In this document: one piece after another, positions 1 to 5,989 of the stretch | Position numbering within the stretch: position 1 is the stretch's first letter | How the letters are laid out: every line of letters starts with the position of its first letter | NCBI GenBank assembly: GCA_028277195.1 | Contig: JANQGS010000294.1 | Coordinates: 1-7,364, forward strand | Reading direction: 5' to 3' | DNA from: Candidatus Gastranaerophilales bacterium | GTDB lineage: Bacteria; Cyanobacteriota; Vampirovibrionia; Gastranaerophilales; UBA9971 | DNA length: 7,364 nt | Translations under genes and position numbers: made by a program | Notes under the pieces: model-generated | Databases searched by the model: none | What the model was told of the DNA's origin: nothing | The model's input: only the letters and a program-made list of their open reading frames with translations

Positions 1-21
1 CTTTACTGAACAAACTTTATC

Positions 22-70
22 AATTTTTACCTTGCCTATGCTTTAGATAGTATGTAGTATAATTTTTACC
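22..70 (+). repeat. Pair of 10-base direct repeats flanking the promoter candidate
   Basis: The sequence AATTTTTACC occurs at 22-31 and again at 61-70, starting 39 bases apart. One copy lies upstream of the -35-like hexamer and the other overlaps the end of the -10 hexamer and the expected start point. Direct repeats in such positions can be regulator half-sites, but the sequence is simple and AT-rich, so chance is a real alternative. Confidence 0.35.
32..63 (+). promoter_or_regulatory. Candidate promoter upstream of the hydrolase operon
   Basis: A perfect -10 consensus hexamer TATAAT lies at 58-63. The best -35 resemblance is TTGCCT at 32-37, which leaves a 20-base spacer, longer than the usual 16-18, so the -35 call is weak. 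Initiation from this -10 would fall near position 70, only about seven bases before the ATG at 77. The mRNA would then have almost no leader, in line with the poor ribosome binding site there. A real promoter further upstream, outside the window, cannot be excluded. Confidence 0.4.
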
Positions 71-76
71 GGGAAA

Positions 77-961
77 ATGATTACAAATTTAAGCCAAAAT
101 CCCTATATTAATTTAACAGCCGGCCCGCAAAAAACATTGCAGGATGTTTCTTTTGGCCTTCGGGAAAGTATTTTTTACAGGCCTAATAAAACGGATGCGT
201 TTAAAGCAGAATCTAATAACGGCCTGGAACCTCTTCCTATCTTCACTCCGGATGGTAATGTTTTAAATTGCTATTACAGAGCCCCTGAACAGGGCAAGCC
301 TACCTTAATGTTCCTTCATGGCTCAGGTAAAACCGCATCTTCCTATGCACGTAAGATGCCTGAATTTTTAAAAGAAGAAGGTTATGGGATTTTACTGGCT
401 GAGTACAGGGGATTTGGAAAAAGCACCCCCATAAAACCTACCGAAAAGACCACTTACCTGGACGCATACGATGCAATGGAATTTTTAGAAAGGGAAAAAA
501 ATACGCCGACAAGCGATATAATCCTCTGGGGGCACTCTATGGGCGGCGCAACAGCAGCAGAACTGGCTAGTAAGCATAAATTCAAGGGAGTAATCCTCGA
601 CTCCACGTTTACCACCCTGGGCGACCTGGTCAAACATGAGGTTAAGGGCTTCTGGGGAAAAGTTATGGACTTTCTTTTCGCAAGAAACAAACTTAAAACC
701 ATAGACAAAATACCCAAAATAGAATCTCCTGTTTTAATAATCCACTCCAAAGAAGATAATATAGTTCCTTATCAAATGGCGGTGCGTAATTTTGAGGAAT
801 TGCAGGCTGAGCACAAAAAGCTGGTGATTGATGATAATGGGGAGCATTTTGATATGCGGTGGAAAGCAGGGCCGGTTGCCGAATTTATACACGAACTTGA
901 ATCAGGGCAGGCGAGTCCGGCTATACTAAAAAGCAAACCGGACTTAAACGCGCGGGAGTAA
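77..961 (+). CDS. Alpha/beta hydrolase family protein (serine hydrolase)
   Basis: This 294-residue protein has the full alpha/beta hydrolase signature. An oxyanion-hole HGSG motif is at residues 81-84, a YRGFGKS motif at 110-116, and the nucleophile elbow GHSMGG at 152-157 with Ser154 as nucleophile. The acid Asp227 lies in SKEDNIVP and the general base His257 in GEHFD. The pattern resembles the Bem46/ABHD13/ABHD17-like and BAAT-like hydrolases of bacteria. No signal peptide or membrane segment is visible, so it should be cytosolic. About 50 polar residues precede the core and have no recognised domain. The substrate (ester, thioester or amide) cannot be read from sequence. The ATG at 77 is the only credible start because an in-frame TAG lies at 44-46. 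GGGA at 71-74 is too close to be a good ribosome binding site. It is the first gene of an apparent operon with gcvPB, nine bases downstream. Confidence 0.88.
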   Translation: MITNLSQNPYINLTAGPQKTLQDVSFGLRESIFYRPNKTDAFKAESNNGLEPLPIFTPDGNVLNCYYRAPEQGKPTLMFLHGSGKTASSYARKMPEFLKEEGYGILLAEYRGFGKSTPIKPTEKTTYLDAYDAMEFLEREKNTPTSDIILWGHSMGGATAAELASKHKFKGVILDSTFTTLGDLVKHEVKGFWGKVMDFLFARNKLKTIDKIPKIESPVLIIHSKEDNIVPYQMAVRNFEELQAEHKKLVIDDNGEHFDMRWKAGPVAEFIHELESGQASPAILKSKPDLNARE

Positions 962-970
962 TAAAATGCC

Positions 971-2431
971 ATGCAAGACACAATCTATAAACACAGCGTG
1001 AAGGGCAAAAGAGGGGTAAGATTTCCTGAACCCGGCGTTCCGGAAAAGAAATTGAGTGAGATAATACCGGGAAAATGCCTGCGAAAAGATAACCTTAACC
1101 TGCCGGAGCTGACGGAATTGGACGTAATAAGGTATTTTACAAACCTTTCCCATAAAAATTTTTCGGTGGATACTGTGTTTTACCCGCTTGGTTCGTGCAC
1201 GATGAAATATAACCCGAAAATTAATGAAAAAATATCAGGCCTTGAGGGATTTACGGAAATACACCCTGAACAGGGCGAGGAATACTCCCGGGGCGCGCTT
1301 GAATTAATGTATAACCTCCAGCAGGCACTCAAGGAGATAACCGGCATGCGGGCAATCTCACTCCAGCCGGCAGCCGGGGCTCATGGCGAGTTTGCGGGCA
1401 TGCTTATCGTTAAGAAATACTTTGGGAACAGGGGTGAAAACAGGACAAAAGTCATCATACCGGACTCGGCCCACGGCACAAATCCCGCTAGCGCAAAGAT
1501 GTGCGGTTTTGATGTTGTTGAGGTTAAGTCTAATTCACGGGGATTGGTTGATACCGATGAGTTAAGAGAATTATTAAGTGAGGATGTTGCGGCTATTATG
1601 ATGACTAACCCCAATACCCTCGGCCTTTTTGAGGAGGAAATCCTTAAAATATCACAAATGGCAAAGGAATGCGGGGCATTGCTTTATTATGACGGGGCTA
1701 ACCTCAACGCTGTAATGGGCATAACAAATCCGGCGGTTATGGGGTTTGATATAGTGCATGTGAACCTGCACAAGACGTTTTCAACCCCTCATGGCGGTGG
1801 AGGTCCGGGGTCCGGGCCGATAGGCGTTACTGAGGAGCTGGCCGGTTACCTGCCCGTGCCTGTTATCGGATATGACGGGGAAAAGTATTATTTTGACTAT
1901 GAGCTGGAAAACACGATTGGAAAAGTTAAGCCTTATTACGGCAATTTCGGGATTTTTACCAGGGCATACGCCTACATACTTATGACGGGAGGGGATGGGT
2001 TAAAAAAAGCCGGTGAGGATGCTGTTCTCAATGCTAATTACCTGAAAGAAAAACTTAAAAAATATTATAAACTGCCGTTTGAGCAGGTTTGTATGCACGA
2101 ATTTGTGCTTTCCGGCGATATCCAGAAATCGCGGGGGGTTAACACGCTCGGTATAGCCAAAAGGCTTATGGACTATAACATTCATCCGCCTACAGTGTAT
2201 TTCCCGCTTATAGTGCCCGAGGCTTTAATGATTGAGCCCACGGAAACCGAAACAAAACAGACCCTTGATAATTTTATAGATATAATGCAAAATATTTATA
2301 TAGAAATTGAGACAAATCCGCTGCGGGTTCTGGATTCTCCGCTTAACTCCCCGGTTTCAAGGGTTGATGAAGCGGCGGCAGCAAGAAAGCCCGTGTTAAA
2401 GTATGATTTCCCGGGTAAGGAGAGTGAATAA
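971..2431 (+). CDS. gcvPB: Glycine dehydrogenase (aminomethyl-transferring) subunit 2, P-protein beta subunit
   Basis: This is the C-terminal half-type subunit of the split glycine decarboxylase P-protein. With GcvPA it uses pyridoxal phosphate to decarboxylate glycine and pass the aminomethyl group to lipoyl-GcvH in the glycine cleavage system. Family motifs are intact: YPLGSCTMKYNPK at residues 71-83, DSAHGTNPAS at 165-174, YYDGANLNA around 239-247, and the PLP-lysine segment NLHKTFSTPHGGGGPG at 265-280, with Lys268 as the Schiff-base lysine. The length of 486 residues is normal for this subunit and there is no truncation. A GGGAG at 954-958, inside the end of the hydrolase gene, lies 12 bases before the ATG and is a plausible but distant ribosome binding site. 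An out-of-frame ATG at 966 is not used. GcvPA is usually encoded directly upstream, but here a hydrolase takes that place, so the partner must be encoded outside the window. Confidence 0.97.
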   Translation: MQDTIYKHSVKGKRGVRFPEPGVPEKKLSEIIPGKCLRKDNLNLPELTELDVIRYFTNLSHKNFSVDTVFYPLGSCTMKYNPKINEKISGLEGFTEIHPEQGEEYSRGALELMYNLQQALKEITGMRAISLQPAAGAHGEFAGMLIVKKYFGNRGENRTKVIIPDSAHGTNPASAKMCGFDVVEVKSNSRGLVDTDELRELLSEDVAAIMMTNPNTLGLFEEEILKISQMAKECGALLYYDGANLNAVMGITNPAVMGFDIVHVNLHKTFSTPHGGGGPGSGPIGVTEELAGYLPVPVIGYDGEKYYFDYELENTIGKVKPYYGNFGIFTRAYAYILMTGGDGLKKAGEDAVLNANYLKEKLKKYYKLPFEQVCMHEFVLSGDIQKSRGVNTLGIAKRLMDYNIHPPTVYFPLIVPEALMIEPTETETKQTLDNFIDIMQNIYIEIETNPLRVLDSPLNSPVSRVDEAAAARKPVLKYDFPGKESE

Positions 2432-3069
2432 TGTCAAAAGGTTGTTTAAATAAATTAATATTTGCGGTTATAAGTATTTTTACGGGGTTAACAATACTGC
2501 TTGCGATAATTTATATCGGGTATGAAATGACCTTTACTAATTTAAAGGGACAGTTAAACTCCAACAATGAAGAGCTAAGGGCCAGGGCTGAAAAAGTCGC
2601 GGATTTTTCGCGAATTCCCGCGGGATTTGAGATTACCAGGGCCATAGACTTGACAGGCATAAAGGTTGTGCTTGCAAGTTACCCCTATAGCGGCCAGGTT
2701 ATGGGTATTGTAGACCCGGGATGGGCATTAAACATTAACAGTAAGGACATTACAATAGAAAAACTCGAGGAACAAATAAAAGTACTGGTTTCCAATATTA
2801 ATAAGCAGGATAAAGTTAACATAAATAACTTTAAGGTCGAAAAAAGCGATTCTTTCAGGGCGTTTGACCAGACCATACCTTACATAAAGGTGCTTTTTTC
2901 CGTTTCAGGTTCGCATGAGCAGGAAATTAAGGGCATTATCGGAATGGTGAAAAACCCGTTAACAAATAAAAACCTGCTGGTCGTTTCGTATAACGAGCCC
3001 GGGAAATACAGGCAAATTACAACAGAGCGGTTTTTTCAGAGCATTGAGTTATACAAGAGCGCCGGATAA
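2431..3069 (+). CDS. Single-pass membrane-anchored protein of unknown function
   Basis: I do not recognise this 212-residue protein. The N-terminus is short and positive (MSKGCLNK), followed by one strongly hydrophobic segment at about residues 9-31, then a short charged, probably helical stretch at 36-58 (NLKGQLNSNNEELRARAEK). A mixed alpha/beta domain of about 150 residues follows and is predicted to lie outside the cytoplasm. The domain holds SRIPAGFEIT (60-69), a glycine/proline-rich GQVMGIVDPGW (88-98), a charged helix near 108-125 and a C-terminal helix TTERFFQSIELYK (197-209), but no catalytic motif or cysteine pair. Its ATG overlaps the gcvPB stop by one base (TAATG). A strong AAGGAG at 2417-2422 sits eight bases before the start, so it is clearly translated and probably coupled to gcvPB. 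No functional link to glycine cleavage is visible. A pilin-like or periplasmic binding protein is possible but unsupported. Confidence 0.85.
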   Translation: MSKGCLNKLIFAVISIFTGLTILLAIIYIGYEMTFTNLKGQLNSNNEELRARAEKVADFSRIPAGFEITRAIDLTGIKVVLASYPYSGQVMGIVDPGWALNINSKDITIEKLEEQIKVLVSNINKQDKVNINNFKVEKSDSFRAFDQTIPYIKVLFSVSGSHEQEIKGIIGMVKNPLTNKNLLVVSYNEPGKYRQITTERFFQSIELYKSAG

Positions 3070-3077
3070 AGGCCAAA

Positions 3078-4004
3078 TTAACGTCCGGGGCTCATTCCAC
3101 CGCATTCCTTAAATGACTCGCCAGGGCGACCGAATAAAAACCTGAAAAACAGGCAGTTCTTGCTCATTGTATCGCTTAATGCCCCGCCAATACAATCATA
3201 CCTCATAAGTGTCCGGTTGGCCCGACAGACCAATTCCTGGGGAACTACCGGAATTTTTGGGTTTAAGCATTCTAATTGTTGGTTTGTGCCGCATAAAAGG
3301 GTATTTACCTCCTCTATATTGGCGTCTATCCCGGGCAGTGAACGGTTAACGGCTTCAATATTCGTAATCGTCCTGTCCAGCAGCTCTGGTGTCTGTTTTA
3401 ACGCTTCTGTGAGTTCTTCTTTTGTAAGCGTTTCATCAATATTTTTTAATGTATTCTGGAGAGAGGAGAGGGTTTCCCTTGTTTCCTTAATTTCCTTTTT
3501 ATCCCCTTCTAAAAACGACTTTACCCCTGCGGCCAGGTAGTTAAGGTTGGTAATAAGCTCACCCAGCTTGCCCTCTTCCATTTGTTCGACCAGGTATTTG
3601 TCAACCCTTTCATACACCGCTGTCCCGTCAATAACATCACCATGCGCAAGCATTTTTGCGGAAGGGTTTTCAGGGTAAACAAGGTCAAAATACCTGTCCC
3701 CGAACAGGTCCTGTGTTTTTAGTATTATTTCTGTATTTGCGGGCAGTTTCAGGTCTTTATAGTCTATTTGAATGCAAAAAAGTATGTACTGCTGGTCTTT
3801 TGAAAGATTCCTGCAAGTGGCCTTGCCTACTTTATAACCCCTGTAATATACGCCTACATCCCCGGCGAGCTTAATAATAGGGGGTACTTCCTTAAACCTT
3901 ACCGTCAATACTTTATCCGGCCTTAAAAACAGGCCGTTAAATGCGAGATACCCGGCTTCCCAGAATAAAAACAAACCGGTCAGTATTATCAAGACATTTT
4001 TCAT
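3078..4004 (-). CDS. MCE/MlaD-family lipid-transport protein with cysteine-bearing C-terminal tail
   Basis: This 308-residue protein has an N-terminal membrane anchor (about residues 4-27). A single MCE domain follows at about 32-111, with the typical features of a VRFKEVPP start, GVYYRGYKVGK at 51-61 and the LFGDRYFDLVYP end at 100-111. A charged helical region spans about 132-235. MCE proteins form hexameric rings that bind phospholipids in the periplasm and work with an MlaE permease and MlaF ATPase to move lipids between inner and outer membrane. Neither partner is in the window. The tail carries six cysteines (238, 246, 260, 271, 284, 301) and ends with FFRFLFGRPGES, a segment that may be membrane-binding. 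The gene is convergent with the preceding gene, and eight bases separate the two stops. The start at 4004 has no good Shine-Dalgarno sequence, but no better in-frame start is seen. An exact mlaD name is not justified. Confidence 0.87.
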   Translation of the reverse strand: MKNVLIILTGLFLFWEAGYLAFNGLFLRPDKVLTVRFKEVPPIIKLAGDVGVYYRGYKVGKATCRNLSKDQQYILFCIQIDYKDLKLPANTEIILKTQDLFGDRYFDLVYPENPSAKMLAHGDVIDGTAVYERVDKYLVEQMEEGKLGELITNLNYLAAGVKSFLEGDKKEIKETRETLSSLQNTLKNIDETLTKEELTEALKQTPELLDRTITNIEAVNRSLPGIDANIEEVNTLLCGTNQQLECLNPKIPVVPQELVCRANRTLMRYDCIGGALSDTMSKNCLFFRFLFGRPGESFKECGGMSPGR

Positions 4005-4060
4005 ACCGGCATAAAAACAAAAAACACTTAATGTTTAATCGCCGGGAAGGGCAGGAACAG

Positions 4061-4075
4061 GCAGTTATATACTGC
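4061..4075. promoter_or_regulatory. Short inverted repeat, possible operator or minus-strand promoter core
   Basis: GCAGT at 4061-4065 and ACTGC at 4071-4075 form an exact five-base inverted repeat around TATAT. On the minus strand the centre reads TATATA and could act as a -10 element for the MCE gene, with a leader of about 50 bases. No good -35 hexamer is visible at the right distance. Five-base arms in AT-rich DNA can arise by chance. Confidence 0.25.
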
Positions 4076-4127
4076 TCCCAAATTAAATTTCAGATGAGAA
4101 TGCGTGATTGTTAAAAATTCCCCTGTT

Positions 4128-4157
4128 TTAGCAATTAAAACTAATCTTTTATATAAT
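4128..4157 (+). promoter_or_regulatory. Probable sigma-70-type promoter for ylqD-rimM
   Basis: A perfect TATAAT lies at 4152-4157. TTAGCA at 4128-4133 matches four of six -35 consensus bases, with an acceptable 18-base spacer. Initiation would be near 4164-4166, giving a leader of about 40 bases that includes the GAGG ribosome binding site at 4193-4196. Confidence 0.55.
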
Positions 4158-4204
4158 AAAATTAATTTGAGTGAGGTATAAAGCTCAAAAAAGAGGTAAG
4201 AATT

Positions 4205-4645
4205 ATGAGTTTAAAATCTATAAAGGTCAAAAGGCCGGTAAAGGTCAAAACTATTGTAACCGATAATTTTAAGCAACAGGCCAAGGAAGAGATAAATAAG
4301 GAAATTAGGCTTATAGATAACCAGATAATGCAGATAGAGCTGCAAAGCAAACAAATACAGGACCAGGTAACAGGCGGGTTGTCGGGGTATTTCCCGGAAG
4401 GCAGCCCTGAGCAGGCACAGCAGGCGATGGATGACCTGCTGCAAAGACTTCAGCAAATGAGCGAATTAAAGCAGGAATTGCAGTTCCAGAAAGAGAATAT
4501 TGACCATCTTGCCCTGAATAATATTGTTATCACAGGCAGTCTGGAGAATTATGTGGAACTCCGGCCCGGCGAGAATTTATACGAAAAGTTCAAGGATGCG
4601 GAAATTCTCGTAAAAGACGGGATTATTCAGGATATAATAGAATAA
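4205..4645 (+). CDS. ylqD: YlqD family protein
   Basis: This 146-residue protein matches the YlqD pattern. A short basic beta-rich start (KSIKVKRPVKVKTIVTD, residues 4-20) is followed by a long heptad-like helix at about 22-56. A glycine/proline turn (GGLSGYFPEGSPEQ, 57-70) separates it from a second glutamine-rich helix at 71-104. A small beta domain with GSLENYVELRPGENLY and ILVKDGIIQDI closes the protein, so two helices probably form an antiparallel coiled coil. The molecular function of the family is not established. In Bacillus subtilis ylqD lies between ylqC (khpA) and rimM in the rpsP-trmD-rplS ribosomal operon, and here it lies directly before rimM, which strongly supports the name. 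GAGG at 4193-4196 lies eight bases before the ATG. The protein has no signal peptide and is expected to be cytosolic. Confidence 0.82.
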   Translation: MSLKSIKVKRPVKVKTIVTDNFKQQAKEEINKEIRLIDNQIMQIELQSKQIQDQVTGGLSGYFPEGSPEQAQQAMDDLLQRLQQMSELKQELQFQKENIDHLALNNIVITGSLENYVELRPGENLYEKFKDAEILVKDGIIQDIIE

Positions 4646-5155
4646 ATGCAAAAATTCTTATCAATAGGTAAAATTCTTAACTTTCACGGAATAAAAGGCG
4701 AATTAAAGGTCGGTTTTACTCAGGGAAATGAAAAAATTTTCTCGGAAATAACTGAACTTTATGCTGTAAAACCACCGAAAACAATTAAATTAAATATAGA
4801 GCAGGTAAGATTTCATAAAAAATTTGCCCTGATTAAGTTTAAGGGAATTAATTCCATAGATGAGGCCATAGAACTTAAAGGAGCACTTTTAAAAGCCCCA
4901 AAAGACTTACTGGAAAACAATCTTGAGGAAGATGAATTTTATATAAGCGACCTTGTGGGCATAAAGGCTTATGATGAAGAGGGACAACCGCTGGGAGAGG
5001 TATCAGGGGTTGTAAACATCAAAGGGCAGGATACACTTCTTATCAGGGACAAAAACAATAAAGAGCATATGATACCCTTTAACAGGGCAATAGTGCCGGA
5101 TGTGGACCTGGAAGGAGACAGGATAGTGATAAACAGGATTGAGGGTTTGATTTAA
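4646..5155 (+). CDS. rimM: Ribosome maturation factor RimM
   Basis: RimM binds ribosomal protein S19 and helps assemble the head of the 30S subunit. The 169-residue length is normal. The N-terminal RimM beta-barrel domain begins with the signature IGKILNFHGIKGELKV (residues 7-22) and reaches about 90. The C-terminal PRC-barrel domain begins near EDEFYISDLVGIKAYDEEG (95-113) and includes GEVSGVVNIKGQDTLLI (117-133) and MIPFNRAIVPDVD (142-154). The ATG follows the ylqD stop with no gap. No convincing ribosome binding site is present in the AT-rich end of ylqD, so translation is probably coupled to ylqD. The usual downstream neighbour trmD is absent. Confidence 0.95.
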   Translation: MQKFLSIGKILNFHGIKGELKVGFTQGNEKIFSEITELYAVKPPKTIKLNIEQVRFHKKFALIKFKGINSIDEAIELKGALLKAPKDLLENNLEEDEFYISDLVGIKAYDEEGQPLGEVSGVVNIKGQDTLLIRDKNNKEHMIPFNRAIVPDVDLEGDRIVINRIEGLI

Positions 5156-5249
5156 AAATAAAATTTTTAAATACTTATAAATTTATTGTTTACTTTTACC
5201 TATATTTTTAATACTTTTAATAATATCAATTAAAGAAGATTATAAGGTT
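5156..5249. other. AT-rich intergenic region before the phosphoglycosyl transferase
   Basis: These 94 bases are nearly all A and T and contain no open reading frame and no GC-rich hairpin with a T-run, so no intrinsic terminator can be called for ylqD-rimM. ATAAATTTAT at 5177-5186 is a perfect palindrome but is weak in energy. A new promoter is likely here: TTGTTT at 5186-5191 resembles a -35 hexamer, with TAATAC at 5209-5214 as a poor -10 after 17 bases, and other AT hexamers could serve equally well. Ribosome binding may use GAAGA at 5235-5239 or the very close AAGG at 5244-5247. Confidence 0.4.
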
Positions 5250-5987
5250 ATGAGAGCCGGACTAATTGAAACTGAATTAATGCAGCCGTTTGATGAGAAA
5301 ATATTTAATTCCCTTGACCCGGAACGCAGGCATGAAATGCTGTTAAGTATTTACCGAAACTACAATCCCGCTTCCTTAAAACCGGTCCAGTGGCGAATTA
5401 AGAGATTTATTGACATAACGGCAACTTTATTCGGAATAGTGCTGATTTCACCCTTGTTGTTAATTACGGCGCTGGCTATAGTAATTGACTCACAAGGGGA
5501 CATTTTATTCAGGCAAAAAAGAATCGGGCGTAACGGAAAAGAATTTGTAATATATAAATTCCGCAGTATGAAAAAAGAGGCGGAAAAAGAGCTTGACGCC
5601 CTGCTGGACAAAAATGAGGCAGGGCGGGGCATGTTTAAGATTTTTAATGACCCCAGGGTTACGAGGGTAGGTAAGTTCATAAGGAAATACAGCATAGATG
5701 AGCTGCCCCAGCTTATTAACGTCCTGAAAGGGGAAATGAGCCTTGTAGGGCCTCGGCCTCCGTTAGAAAGGGAGTTGGCGGCTTATAAAAACCGGCATTA
5801 CATAAGGTTTTCGACCATGCCCGGAATTACCGGGTTGTGGCAGGTTAACGGCAGGTCAAACATAAGGGATTTTGATAATGTAATAAAGTTTGACTATGAT
5901 TATGTTAATAACTGGAGTCTCTTGCTTGACCTTAAAATTCTTTTAAAAACCGTGCCAACAGTTATTATGGGGAAAAATTCAGCTTAA
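5250..5987 (+). CDS. Polyprenyl-phosphate sugar-1-phosphate transferase (bacterial sugar transferase, monotopic PGT)
   Basis: The enzyme transfers a sugar-1-phosphate from a nucleotide sugar to membrane undecaprenyl phosphate, the first step of building exopolysaccharide, capsule, O-antigen or protein glycans. After a soluble stretch of about 46 residues comes KRFIDITATL (51-60) and a re-entrant membrane helix at about 53-80 with the helix-breaking Ser67-Pro68 pair. DSQGDILFRQKRIGRNGKEF (80-99) and YKFRSM (102-107) follow. The catalytic Asp150-Glu151 dyad lies in SIDELPQLINVLKGEMSLVGPRP (148-170), and TMPGITGLWQVNGR (189-202) is near the C-terminus. At 245 residues it is the short type, without the four-helix N-terminal domain of full-length WcaJ. 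The sugar specificity cannot be read. No other glycosyltransferase is in the window. A TPR protein follows two bases after the stop. Confidence 0.94.
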   Translation: MRAGLIETELMQPFDEKIFNSLDPERRHEMLLSIYRNYNPASLKPVQWRIKRFIDITATLFGIVLISPLLLITALAIVIDSQGDILFRQKRIGRNGKEFVIYKFRSMKKEAEKELDALLDKNEAGRGMFKIFNDPRVTRVGKFIRKYSIDELPQLINVLKGEMSLVGPRPPLERELAAYKNRHYIRFSTMPGITGLWQVNGRSNIRDFDNVIKFDYDYVNNWSLLLDLKILLKTVPTVIMGKNSA

Positions 5988-5989
5988 CC

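Larger units (their letters stand above)
4005..4204. other. 200-base divergent intergenic region between the MCE gene and ylqD
   Basis: No open reading frame is supported here. The region must carry the starts of two transcripts, the minus-strand MCE gene and the plus-strand ylqD-rimM genes. The half next to the MCE gene is less AT-rich and contains a short dyad at 4061-4075, while the half next to ylqD is strongly AT-rich and contains a clear plus-strand promoter candidate. The ylqD leader (about 4165-4204) contains TTTGAG at 4166-4171 and CTCAAA at 4184-4189. These could pair as a weak six-base stem with a 12-base loop just upstream of the ribosome binding site, too weak to call a regulator. 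Confidence 0.6.

Noticed and set aside
454..750. 98-codon open frame on the minus strand
   Set aside because: It lies wholly antisense to the hydrolase core, including the nucleophile elbow, and its translation shows no family motif. It is a mirror of real coding sequence.
65..1077. 13-base identity TACCGGGAAAATG at 67-79 and 1065-1077
   Set aside because: One copy is at the hydrolase start and the other lies inside gcvPB coding sequence in a region with normal motifs. One shared 13-mer in a window of this size can easily arise by chance.
3160..3540. 126-codon open frame on the plus strand
   Set aside because: It is antisense to the C-terminal half of the MCE gene and is serine/valine-rich low-complexity sequence, as expected from reverse-reading a charged helical region. 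No ribosome binding site is seen.
4166..4189. TTTGAG/CTCAAA stem in the ylqD leader as a riboswitch or protein-binding leader
   Set aside because: The stem has only six base pairs, half of them A-U, with a 12-base loop and no conserved core resembling a known riboswitch or ribosomal-protein leader.
4633..4638. TATAAT at the end of ylqD as an internal rimM promoter
   Set aside because: No acceptable -35 hexamer lies 16-18 bases upstream and the site is inside AT-rich coding sequence. Coupled translation with ylqD explains rimM expression.
5156..5186. Intrinsic terminator after rimM
   Set aside because: The only palindrome, ATAAATTTAT, is all A and T and is not followed by a T-run, so it cannot form a stable terminator hairpin.
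5360..5695. 111-codon open frame on the minus strand
   Set aside because: It is antisense to the conserved catalytic region of the phosphoglycosyl transferase, whose motifs are fully intact on the plus strand.
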